A DNA stretch of 37,561 bases from an uncultured Rikenellaceae bacterium (GTDB lineage: Bacteria; Bacteroidota; Bacteroidia; Bacteroidales; Rikenellaceae), in assembly GCA_944326945.1 (NCBI GenBank), contig CALVFY010000025.1:1-37561 (forward strand), written 5' to 3'. The notes beneath the pieces were generated by a model. The model made no database searches. It was given only the letters and a program-made list of their open reading frames with translations, and had not been told where the DNA came from. The first letter of the stretch is position 1. Every line of letters starts with the position of its first letter. This document shows positions 26,101 through 33,914 of the stretch, piece after piece. The position numbers and the translations under genes are program-made.

Positions 26101-27780
26101 TCAGCGAACGCGCACTTTACTCTCTTTGCTGTTGAACCAATAGCCCTGGTAACGAGGATGTATCGTAAAGCCTACCCGGTATTCGCGATCGGAAACCAAT
26201 TCCTGGGGGACGATAAAGGTGGCGGTTCTTCTTAGCAGTGAACCGGAAGGAATGGTGCCTCGGATTGGAAGAATGTATTCTCGGAATACTTCTTTATTAC
26301 GGCCCCAGGCCAAAACAAGCGGATTATTCTCCGGACTCAGTTCTATGTCGTAATCGTAGGGATTAAAAATAGTGAGCGGAATGCTCAATTTTTCTCCTGC
26401 CTTCACCTCTTCGGGAAGAGAGCGGTAAATCACTTCCACATTGCGTACAGGACGGAAATCGTCGACTACGACATAACTGAAACTACGGCCATTGGCCAAC
26501 TGCAGGGTGGAGTCTGCACCTTCCGCTCCGGTTTCGATCAAGACAGGACCTCCCGCAGCACGGGTGTCCGTATCCATATATTGCCATTGGCTGGTACGGT
26601 AGTTGATCGAGGGTTGGGAGAAAGCTGGCTGTCCTGTGTAGAAATTATATTTGGCGGCGATGGCGTAGCTCCCGCCGAAGATGACCGGACGGCCCTCAGC
26701 TACGGAGGCGATTGCCCCATAACTGCTTTTGTTGTCGAATACCTCGAATCGCAGGCCGATCGGATTGAAGATCATCACCAGGCGGACCAATACGATCAGT
26801 CCGATTGTGATCCAGCCTGAGATCATCGTATATTTCCGGGTGCGGGGATGTCGGCGTGCATAGTGGAACAGCAGCAGGATAAATCCGAACGAGGAGACGA
26901 TCACCCACTGCGGTTGTACATATCCCCGGATACTTGAGAGCAGAAAGAATACAATCAAGCCCAGAGTGATGCTATAAATGGCCCGTTCGGTCAGGTTTTG
27001 GGACTTCGATTTGATCCACGATTTTACATAGAGCGGGAAGAATAGCGGATTGAAAATGGCGAAAATATTCAGAATATATTCCGTGATATAATTGAATCGG
27101 AAGAATCCGTTTCGACCGGAGAGATGGTAGCGGATCGAGGCGAAATCGTGTTCGTATTGCCACATCAGATGGGGAATGAGTAGCAACAGGGTGATTCCTC
27201 CGGCTGCGTAGAGTTTGGGTTGGCGGAAGATTTTTGGGTTGGACAGCAGAGTGAAAAAGACAACCAGTGCTCCGTGGTATTTACTGTAGGCCAGTGCGGC
27301 AACAGAGACTCCCAACCACAAGGCATTCATCCATGAGTTATGTTCTGTGAAACGTTTGTAGCAGAGCAGAAACAGGGCCGAGAACAACAACAGGGGGGCA
27401 TCGGGAACGGCAATGAATCCGTAGAGTTGCAATACGGGAAGAGCCGCACAAATCACAAAATAGAGCCATACGTCCTGTCCGGTGGGGTGTGCTGGTCGGA
27501 TGATCTGGAACAATATCCACAGATAGAGTGGCTGCAGAATCGTAAAGAAGAAGCGGACTCCCAATTCGCCACCCAGAAAGGCACCCATACGAACCAATAG
27601 GGCCGTCATGGGGGGATGGTCGAAATAGCCCCATGCCAAATCCCGGGAGAACATATAATAATAGGCCTCATCGTTGGCCAGCTCCGTACATCCGGCCTGA
27701 ATCAGATTGACAATCCACCATCCTCCCAGCAGGAGCCAAAGCAGGGTGGTGGGTTTTATTCCGGAGCTGTTCTGATTCAT
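26101..27780 (-). CDS. GT39-type (ArnT/PMT-like) glycosyltransferase
   Basis: The 559-aa inner-membrane protein has about 11-12 helices in its first 350 residues and a soluble, beta-rich C-terminal part (about 370-559) that should face the periplasm. The first periplasmic loop has TELANDEAYYY with D37-E38, the expected catalytic acid region, and the downstream FDHPPM is also a family hallmark. Such enzymes take a sugar from a polyprenyl-phosphate donor and attach it to lipid or protein. The acceptor is unknown. It heads the cluster with gtrA and the acetyltransferase; a minus-strand TACCTTTG lies 18 bases before the ATG. Confidence 0.9.
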   Translation of the reverse strand: MNQNSSGIKPTTLLWLLLGGWWIVNLIQAGCTELANDEAYYYMFSRDLAWGYFDHPPMTALLVRMGAFLGGELGVRFFFTILQPLYLWILFQIIRPAHPTGQDVWLYFVICAALPVLQLYGFIAVPDAPLLLFSALFLLCYKRFTEHNSWMNALWLGVSVAALAYSKYHGALVVFFTLLSNPKIFRQPKLYAAGGITLLLLIPHLMWQYEHDFASIRYHLSGRNGFFRFNYITEYILNIFAIFNPLFFPLYVKSWIKSKSQNLTERAIYSITLGLIVFFLLSSIRGYVQPQWVIVSSFGFILLLFHYARRHPRTRKYTMISGWITIGLIVLVRLVMIFNPIGLRFEVFDNKSSYGAIASVAEGRPVIFGGSYAIAAKYNFYTGQPAFSQPSINYRTSQWQYMDTDTRAAGGPVLIETGAEGADSTLQLANGRSFSYVVVDDFRPVRNVEVIYRSLPEEVKAGEKLSIPLTIFNPYDYDIELSPENNPLVLAWGRNKEVFREYILPIRGTIPSGSLLRRTATFIVPQELVSDREYRVGFTIHPRYQGYWFNSKESKVRVR

Positions 27781-27797
27781 AGAATATAGAATTTTGA

Positions 27798-27805
27798 CAA
27801 AGGTA
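27798..27805 (-). promoter_or_regulatory. -7 box for the GT39 cluster
   Basis: TACCTTTG on the minus strand fits TAnnTTTG and lies 18 bases before the ATG of the glycosyltransferase, giving a leader of about 10 bases. A TTTA about 18 bp further upstream is a weak -33 candidate. Confidence 0.6.
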
Positions 27806-27908
27806 ATTAAAAACAGAAAAAGATAAAGTTTTCTGGAAATTCATTTCGGAGAAAAAGAGCGGAATATGTTAATCAGGTGTTGTTTTGATTTATTTGATGA
27901 TGAAATAA

Positions 27909-27938
27909 TTGTAAAATGATAAATTAATATTAAATTTG
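27909..27938 (+). promoter_or_regulatory. Promoter of the FadR-type regulator
   Basis: TTG (27909-27911) and TAAATTTG (27931-27938) are 19 bp apart. Transcription should start near 27944, which excludes the in-frame TTG start at 27936. Confidence 0.72.
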
Positions 27939-27948
27939 TCTGACAAAT
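27934..27948. promoter_or_regulatory. Palindrome over the FadR-type regulator promoter
   Basis: ATTTGTC-T-GACAAAT is a perfect 7-bp dyad with one central base. It overlaps the -7 box and the expected transcription start. The TTGTC-n-GACAA form resembles known GntR-family operators, so autorepression is likely. Confidence 0.7.
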
Positions 27949-27974
27949 CAAGTCTAATATGTCCTTATTGCAAT

Positions 27975-28688
27975 ATGTATCATTTGGAACTCGACAATAA
28001 ACCGATCACGTTGGTTGACCAGATCGAAGACAAGTTGCTTAATTATTTCAAGGCAAACGATCTGAGTGTGGGAAGCATTATACCTAATGAAATTGAATTG
28101 GCCGGTGCGTTGGGGGTCGGACGCAGTGCGCTGCGGGAGGCCTTGAGTCGGTTGAAAATGATGGGACTGATCGAGACTCGTACCCGTCGGGGCATGATCC
28201 TTAAAGAACCGTCGCTTTTGGGGGCCATGAAACGGGTGATCGATCCTCGTATTTTGAGCGAAAATACGTTATTCGATCTGCTCGATTTCCGGGTGGCTCT
28301 CGAGGTGGGAATCAGTAGCGACATCTTTTATTATATTACCTCTGAGGAGATTGACGAACTGGATAAAATCGTACGGATGGGGCAGGTCTTTAATAATAAT
28401 GAGTATCCCCTCATCAGTGAATTTATGTTCCATTCGAAACTCTATGAGATCACCCGTAACAAAACCATAGCCGAATTCCAGGAGATTATCCATCCCGTAT
28501 TGACGTTTATAAAGGATAAGTTCAAGGTCGCTTTCGAACCGATCAACATCGAACTGGAACGACAAGGCAAACTGGTCAGCCATTCCGATTTGCTGGAGCT
28601 GATCAAGGCCGGAGACGAAAAGGGCTACAAACAGGCCATCGAGCAACATTTTATGGTTTATAAGACCTTTCTGCGTAATCGAAAATAA
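27975..28688 (+). CDS. FadR/GntR-family regulator (FCD domain)
   Basis: The 237-aa protein has a winged helix-turn-helix (about 11-80; IIPNEIELAGALGVGRSALR then ETRTRRGMILKEP) and an all-helical FCD ligand domain (about 95-230) that keeps the histidines expected for metal binding (EFMFHSKLYE, IIHPVLTF, LVSHSDLLELI). Such proteins usually sense sugar acids, organic acids or amino acids. ATG 27975 is chosen because the in-frame TTG at 27936 lies within the promoter. It starts about 30 bases after the predicted transcript start, and capA-like follows 18 bases after its stop. Its targets are not obvious from neighbours. Confidence 0.88.
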   Translation: MYHLELDNKPITLVDQIEDKLLNYFKANDLSVGSIIPNEIELAGALGVGRSALREALSRLKMMGLIETRTRRGMILKEPSLLGAMKRVIDPRILSENTLFDLLDFRVALEVGISSDIFYYITSEEIDELDKIVRMGQVFNNNEYPLISEFMFHSKLYEITRNKTIAEFQEIIHPVLTFIKDKFKVAFEPINIELERQGKLVSHSDLLELIKAGDEKGYKQAIEQHFMVYKTFLRNRK

Positions 28689-28706
28689 TATGAGTGCCTG
28701 TGACCG

Positions 28707-29855
28707 ATGAAAGCAGTATCTGTCTCTGTTTGTGCGATAGTCTGTCTTATGGTATCGATGTGTTCGACCGGTTGCAGGGGAAAGAGACCTCTACGGGAGA
28801 AAGTCGAGGAGTCGCTTCCTCCGAAAGAGGATGTCAGGAGAATAACCTTGCTGTTTGCCGGCGATCTGATGCAACATATGCCTCAGGTGACGGCTGCCAG
28901 ACGCGACAGTACGTTCGACTATACGGACTGTTTCAGCTATATTGAGCCTTTTTTCCAAACGGCCGATCTGGTGGTGCTTAATCTGGAGACGACCCTTACG
29001 GCTCATGCCGATTACAGTGGATATCCCCGGTTTGCATCGCCGTTGCAACTGGCCCATGCCATACGCCAAGCAGGTGTCGATGTCGTGACAACCGCCAATA
29101 ATCATATCTGCGATCGAGGTGAACGTGGCATTCGAATGACTCTCGGTGCACTTGATGGCACCGGACTTTTACATACGGGTGTCTTTGCCGACAGTGCGGA
29201 TTTTCGCAGACGTCATCCGCTCTATATTTCGAGAAACGGTATCGGAATAGCCCTGCTCAACTATACCTACGGAACTAACGGCTTGCCCGTCCCGACAGGA
29301 GTGGTGCTTAACGGAATCGACACGGCCCGAATCGCGGAGGATTTGCGCCGGATCGATCGTTCGGAAGCCGACCATGTGATTGTAATGTTTCACTGGGGTG
29401 AAGAGTATGCCCGTAGACCCAATGCACAACAAAGAAAGTTGGCTGCCTGGTGTCATGCCCGGGGCGTCGATCTGGTGATCGGAGGCCATCCCCACGTGCT
29501 GCAACCGATCGAACCTCTGTTTCGGAAAGACAGTACGATAGGAGGGGTGACGGCCTACTCGTTGGGGAATTTCGTCTCCAATCAGCGTAAACGATACACC
29601 GATGGGGGAATCGTGCTGAAAATCGAACTCATTCACCGTGACTCGCTTCCGGCAGATTATCGAATCGGTTATCTGCTTACGTGGGTACATACTCCCTGGA
29701 AAGAAGGCCGCCGTCATTACCGTATTTTACCCTCTTTTGTGGCGGATACCCTTCTTCGTCACGATCCTGCGGCTGAATTTACTTATCGGAAATTTCTCTC
29801 TGATAGCCGTACTCTGCTTTCTCACCCTTTCGTGGAGGAGATCCGTTCATTATAA
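28707..29855 (+). CDS. CapA-family metallophosphatase-like lipoprotein
   Basis: The 382-aa protein begins with a lipoprotein-type signal (hydrophobic SVCAIVCLMVSM, then STGC with C23), so it is probably anchored in the membrane facing the periplasm. The CapA/PgsA metallophosphoesterase-like domain fills the rest: FAGDLMQH, NLETTL, TANNHICDRG, VMFHWGEEY and GGHPHVLQP supply the metal-binding residues. CapA proteins are linked to poly-gamma-glutamate synthesis, but no capBC genes are near, so the role here is open. It follows the FadR-type regulator by 18 bases and may be co-transcribed. Confidence 0.88.
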   Translation: MKAVSVSVCAIVCLMVSMCSTGCRGKRPLREKVEESLPPKEDVRRITLLFAGDLMQHMPQVTAARRDSTFDYTDCFSYIEPFFQTADLVVLNLETTLTAHADYSGYPRFASPLQLAHAIRQAGVDVVTTANNHICDRGERGIRMTLGALDGTGLLHTGVFADSADFRRRHPLYISRNGIGIALLNYTYGTNGLPVPTGVVLNGIDTARIAEDLRRIDRSEADHVIVMFHWGEEYARRPNAQQRKLAAWCHARGVDLVIGGHPHVLQPIEPLFRKDSTIGGVTAYSLGNFVSNQRKRYTDGGIVLKIELIHRDSLPADYRIGYLLTWVHTPWKEGRRHYRILPSFVADTLLRHDPAAEFTYRKFLSDSRTLLSHPFVEEIRSL

Positions 29856-29860
29856 TATAA

Positions 29861-29894
29861 GAAAACGGGAAAGGCCGTTTCCTTCCCCGTTTTC
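29861..29894. terminator. Bidirectional terminator between capA-like and spt
   Basis: GAAAACGGGAAAGG (29861-29874) pairs with CCTTCCCCGTTTTC (29881-29894) with one mismatch and a 6-base loop. It lies between convergent genes, with A/T-rich flanks on both sides. Confidence 0.75.
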
Positions 29895-29914
29895 TGTACA
29901 GATATGACGTTCTG

Positions 29915-31165
29915 TTATTTGTCTGCCATGTCGGGCATCGGCTTGCGATACTCTCCGGCCAGCAGTTTCGAACGAATCGAGCTGAAACAGTCGAGCGTGT
30001 ATTCCACGTCTTCGAGTGTATGAGCTGCCGTAGGAATGATCCGCAGGATCATCTCTCCTTTCGGAACCACCGGATAAACCACAATCGAGCAGAAAAGATT
30101 ATGGTTCTCGCGCAGATCCACCACAAGGTTCGTTGCCTCCGGAATATCACCTTTCAGATAGACCGGCGTCACGGGCGACAGAGTGCCTCCGATGTCGAAT
30201 CCGCGATCGCGGAATCCCTGTTGCAGGGCACGGGTGATCGTCCAAAGTTTCTCCTGATATTCGGGGTGTTTCTTGATCAGTTCCAACCGTTTGAAGGCTC
30301 CCATTACCATCGGCATCGGCAGCGATTTTGCATAGGTCTGCGACCGCATGTTGTAGCGCAGGTAGTCGATGATATATTTGTGCGAAGAGACGAACGCTCC
30401 GATACCGGCCATCGATTTGGCGAAGGTATTGAAGAGTACGTCTACTCCATCCGTTACGCCGAAGTGCGAAGCCGTACCGCGTCCGCCCTGACCCATCGTA
30501 CCGAATCCGTGTGCGTCGTCTACCAACAAGCGGAAATTGAACTCTTTCTTCATCGCTACGATCTCGTCCAACTTACCCAGATCGCCTTTCATGCCGAATA
30601 CACCCTCGGTAATCACCAGAATACCGCCTTTGGTTTCGGCTGCCACCTTTTCGGCATGGCCCAACTGTTTGCGAAGGCTCTCCATGTCGTTGTGGGCGAA
30701 TACGAAACGTTTCCCTCTGTGCAGACGGAGACCGTCGATAATGCAAGCATGTGCTTCGGCGTCATAAACGGCGACATCTGCGGGGGAGAGCAGACAGTCG
30801 ATGATCGAAATCATTCCCTGATAACCGTAGTTCAGCAGAAAAGCATCTTCCTTGCCGACGAATTCGGCCAATTGACGTTCCAATTCCTCGTGGTATTTGG
30901 TTTGCCCGCTCATCATACGGGCTCCCATCGGGGCTGCCATGCCGAATTTGGCTGCGCCTTCGGCATCTGCCTTACGCACTTCGGGATGGTTGGCCAAGCC
31001 GAGATAGTTGTTGAGACTCCAGTTGAGCACCTCGCGTCCACGGAATATCATTCGAGGACCTATTTCGCCCTCCAGTTTGGGAAATGAAAAATAACCGTGG
31101 CTCTTTTTCTGATACATACCGATCGGGCCTCCGGCATTTTTCTCTATTCTTTCAAAAATATCCAC
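29915..31165 (-). CDS. spt: Serine palmitoyltransferase
   Basis: The 416-aa PLP enzyme joins L-serine with a fatty acyl-CoA or acyl-ACP to give 3-ketosphinganine, the first step of sphingolipid synthesis in Bacteroidales. Alpha-oxoamine synthase motifs are clear: WSLNNYLGLANHPEV, MGARMMSGQT, YDAEAHACIIDG (H139 stacks on the cofactor), LLVDDAHGFG (D216/D217) and NTFAKSMAGIGAF with K250 as the Schiff-base lysine. The start MDIFERI and overall sequence resemble the Bacteroidales SPT group more than KBL or BioF. The gene stands alone with its own promoter box. No ceramide-synthase neighbour is seen. Confidence 0.88.
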   Translation of the reverse strand: MDIFERIEKNAGGPIGMYQKKSHGYFSFPKLEGEIGPRMIFRGREVLNWSLNNYLGLANHPEVRKADAEGAAKFGMAAPMGARMMSGQTKYHEELERQLAEFVGKEDAFLLNYGYQGMISIIDCLLSPADVAVYDAEAHACIIDGLRLHRGKRFVFAHNDMESLRKQLGHAEKVAAETKGGILVITEGVFGMKGDLGKLDEIVAMKKEFNFRLLVDDAHGFGTMGQGGRGTASHFGVTDGVDVLFNTFAKSMAGIGAFVSSHKYIIDYLRYNMRSQTYAKSLPMPMVMGAFKRLELIKKHPEYQEKLWTITRALQQGFRDRGFDIGGTLSPVTPVYLKGDIPEATNLVVDLRENHNLFCSIVVYPVVPKGEMILRIIPTAAHTLEDVEYTLDCFSSIRSKLLAGEYRKPMPDMADK

Positions 31166-31473
31166 AACAGTAAGTTTTTATAAAGATTAATTTTTCAATC
31201 TGTTTTTCATGGGAAAAAACCATACAAATTTACAAACATTTTTTTCTCTTCGATCTGTTTTCTTCCGGAAAGAGACTATAAACCACGCAAATAAGTATTA
31301 ATACCTATTCCGTTTCGGGATTTTTTCTCCTCGAAATGGCGTTCGTTAGTTTTTCTTTAGTATTCACCGATATACCTTCATCATAAAAAAAACAATAATA
31401 TTTTTTTCTATCCGTTAAAAATACATAACTTTGCACGGATTATCCCCTTACGTGTGCAAGCAAACGCAGTCAA
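31166..31473. promoter_or_regulatory. Divergent promoter region between spt and bamD
   Basis: This 308-base A/T-rich gap holds no open frame. A minus-strand TAAATTTG (31232-31225) serves spt, about 60 bases before its ATG. A plus-strand TAACTTTG (31426-31433) serves bamD, about 40 bases before its ATG. A short palindrome GTATTAATAC is at 31295-31304. I see no terminator, riboswitch or further structure in the middle. Confidence 0.6.
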
Positions 31474-32349
31474 ATGATAAACGGAAGATTTTTGAAGGCC
31501 CTCGGAATTGTTGCATCGACCATCGTGTTGCTCGGTTGCAGCGGGTATAACAAGCTGATAAAGAGCGGTGACCATGAATTAATGTACAAAAAGGCGCTGG
31601 AATATTACGATGCCCAGAAGTACCAACGTACGCTGCAATTGCTGGAAGAAATCTCTCCCTTTTACAGCAGCACTACTCGTGAAGATACCATTCTTTATTA
31701 CACGGGGGCTTCTCATTATAAAATGGGCGATTTCGAATCGAGCGGAATGATCTTCGATGATTTTCGCCGTCGGTTCGGGCGGAGTCCTTATATTGAGGAT
31801 GTGGAGTATATGTACGCCAAAGGGTTCTATTTCTCTTCGCCCTCGCCGGAACGGGATCAGACCACGACCCAACAGGCTCTGATCGCCATTAACGAGTATT
31901 TGGACCGATATCCTAACAGCGTGAAAAAAGAGGCTCTGTTGAAAAATATCGAGGAGTTGAAACTCAAACTCTACGATAAGTCATTCATTAATGCCCGATC
32001 TTATTACACGACCGGCCGATACAAATCCGCAGTGACGGCTCTCAAAAATGCGCTGAACAAATATCCGGAGACACCGCATCGCGAAGATCTCCTCTATTTG
32101 ACCGCCAAGTCGAGTTATTTGTTGGCTAGGAACTCGTTGCCCCAGTTGCAGCGTGACCGCTATCTCGACATGATGGATGCTTATTACAATTTTGCATCGG
32201 AGTTCCCCGACAGCAAATACAGAAAAGAGTTGGATCGGATGCAGGCCGAAGCAAAAGACTTTCTGGCCCGTCACAATCCGGACGATAAGACTGTTCAAAA
32301 CCAGGAGAATAAAGACAATATACAGGATAATGGAAACGAAAAAAAGTAA
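31474..32349 (+). CDS. bamD: Outer-membrane assembly lipoprotein BamD
   Basis: The 291-aa lipoprotein works with BamA to insert beta-barrels in the outer membrane. The signal peptide ends in the lipobox VLLGC with C22. The mature part is a series of TPR helices (EYYDAQKYQRTLQLLEEI, YYTGASHYKMGDFESSGMIF, ARSYYTTGRYKSAVTALKNA and others). The tail is hydrophilic (Asp, Asn, Gln, Lys). Length is normal for Bacteroidales BamD. It begins the bamD-omega-coaBC-recN run; its 3' end overlaps the start of the omega gene by 20 bases. Confidence 0.93.
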   Translation: MINGRFLKALGIVASTIVLLGCSGYNKLIKSGDHELMYKKALEYYDAQKYQRTLQLLEEISPFYSSTTREDTILYYTGASHYKMGDFESSGMIFDDFRRRFGRSPYIEDVEYMYAKGFYFSSPSPERDQTTTQQALIAINEYLDRYPNSVKKEALLKNIEELKLKLYDKSFINARSYYTTGRYKSAVTALKNALNKYPETPHREDLLYLTAKSSYLLARNSLPQLQRDRYLDMMDAYYNFASEFPDSKYRKELDRMQAEAKDFLARHNPDDKTVQNQENKDNIQDNGNEKK

Positions 32350-32662
32350 CATTCCGAACAACACTATTACACGTAAGTTGACCGACTTGGATGCACCTAC
32401 GGGAAATATTTACGAATCGGTCGTTATTATCGCCCGTCGTGCCAATCAGATCGCTGCCGATTTGAAACAGGAACTTACTCGTAAGTTGGCCGATTTTTCG
32501 AGCACTAACGATTCGTTGGAAGAGACGTTCGAAAATCGTGAACAGATTGAAATCTCCCGTTACTATGAGCGGATGCCGAAACCTACCATTATCGCAACGG
32601 AAGAGTTTTTGGAAGGTAAGGTCTATTTCCGCGAAAATAAACCGGAAGAACAGGCGATTTAG
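32330..32662 (+). CDS. rpoZ: RNA polymerase omega subunit (Bacteroidetes type)
   Basis: The 110-aa protein starts METKKSNIPNNTITRKLTDL, and the segment NIYESVVIIARRANQIAADL is the conserved helix that holds omega against the beta-prime subunit. The C-terminal half (ISRYYERMPKPTIIATEEFL) is usual for the Bacteroidetes form. It helps assemble RNA polymerase. The ATG at 32330 overlaps the end of bamD by 20 bases in another frame, so translation may be coupled. An upstream extension of the open frame inside bamD is not coding. coaBC follows after 17 bases. Confidence 0.85.
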   Translation: METKKSNIPNNTITRKLTDLDAPTGNIYESVVIIARRANQIAADLKQELTRKLADFSSTNDSLEETFENREQIEISRYYERMPKPTIIATEEFLEGKVYFRENKPEEQAI

Positions 32663-32679
32663 TAATAGCGGTTTAAAGA

Positions 32680-33903
32680 ATGCTCCGCGGGAAGCACATA
32701 TTATTAGGTGTGACGGGTAGTATCGCGGCCTATAAGGCGGCTGTTCTGATCCGACTGTTGGTGAAGGAAGGCGCTGAGGTTCGTGTGGTCATGACACCAT
32801 TGGCGAAAGAGTTTATTACCCCTCTGACACTGGCCACTCTCTCCCGCCATCCGATTTTGGTCGACTTTTTCGATCCGGAAGACGGTCGTTGGAACAGTCA
32901 TATCTCCTTGGGCGAATGGGCTGATGCCTATCTCATTGCTCCGGCTACGGCCAATACGTTGGCGAAAATGGCAGGCGGAGTTGCCGACAATCTGTTGCTT
33001 ACCACCTATCTGTCTGCCCGGTGTCCGGTGTTCGTCTCTCCGGCGATGGACCTGGATATGTATGCCCATGTGGCTACTCAGGAAAATTTGGGAAAATTGC
33101 GGAGACGGAATGTTTCGATCATAGAACCGGAAGAGGGCGAACTGGCCAGCGGATTGGTCGGAAAAGGCCGTATGGCTGAACCGGAGAAAATCGTGGAGGC
33201 TCTTCAGAGGTGGTTTTCCGGTCAAAAAAAAAGGGGTCTGAGCGGTAAACGGCTGATGGTTACCGCCGGTCCGACGCGGGAAGCGATCGATCCGGTGCGA
33301 TATATCTCCAATCACTCTTCGGGTAAAATGGGTTACGCACTGGCGGAGGAACTGGCCGCGCGGGGAGCCGAAGTATTCCTGGTGACGGGGCCGACTCAAC
33401 TATCGGTCAAAGACGGTATTCATCGTATCGATGTCGTTTCGGCACAGGAGATGTACGAGAGAGCCTGTGAAATATTCCCCGAAACGGACGGTGCCATTAT
33501 GTGTGCGGCTGTGGCCGATTATACTCCGGCCGAAGTAAGCGATCGGAAGATCAAAAAAGACGATGGATCGTGGGCACTGGAATTGCGTCCTACGCATGAC
33601 ATCGCGGCCGAATTGGGTAAAAATAAAGGATCGCGATTGCTGGTCGGATTTGCATTGGAAACGGACCATGAACATAGTCATGCCCATGCAAAACTCGAAC
33701 GTAAACGGTTCGATTTCATCGTGCTGAATTCCTTACGCGATGCCGGAGCGGGATTCGGTGTCGATACCAACAAGATCACTATTCTGGAACGAAACGGTTC
33801 CGAAACGGCTTATCCCTTGAAGAGCAAGCGCGAAACAGCCGTGGATATCGTGGACAAAATCGAAAATTATCTGCTTTCCCCCGATTCTCGGCCGAGCGAA
33901 TAG
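32680..33903 (+). CDS. coaBC: CoaBC, phosphopantothenoylcysteine synthetase/decarboxylase
   Basis: The 407-aa bifunctional cytosolic enzyme joins 4'-phosphopantothenate with cysteine and then decarboxylates the product in coenzyme A synthesis. The N-terminal flavin-dependent CoaC domain (1 to about 185) has GVTGSIAAYKA, HISLGEWADAYLIAPATANT with the active-site His, and SPAMDLDMY. The CoaB domain (about 190-395) has VTAGPTREAIDPVRYISNHS, AAVADYTP and KIKK with the conserved lysine. Length is typical. It lies in the bamD run, 11 bases before recN. Confidence 0.96.
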   Translation: MLRGKHILLGVTGSIAAYKAAVLIRLLVKEGAEVRVVMTPLAKEFITPLTLATLSRHPILVDFFDPEDGRWNSHISLGEWADAYLIAPATANTLAKMAGGVADNLLLTTYLSARCPVFVSPAMDLDMYAHVATQENLGKLRRRNVSIIEPEEGELASGLVGKGRMAEPEKIVEALQRWFSGQKKRGLSGKRLMVTAGPTREAIDPVRYISNHSSGKMGYALAEELAARGAEVFLVTGPTQLSVKDGIHRIDVVSAQEMYERACEIFPETDGAIMCAAVADYTPAEVSDRKIKKDDGSWALELRPTHDIAAELGKNKGSRLLVGFALETDHEHSHAHAKLERKRFDFIVLNSLRDAGAGFGVDTNKITILERNGSETAYPLKSKRETAVDIVDKIENYLLSPDSRPSE

Positions 33904-33914
33904 AGATAAACATT

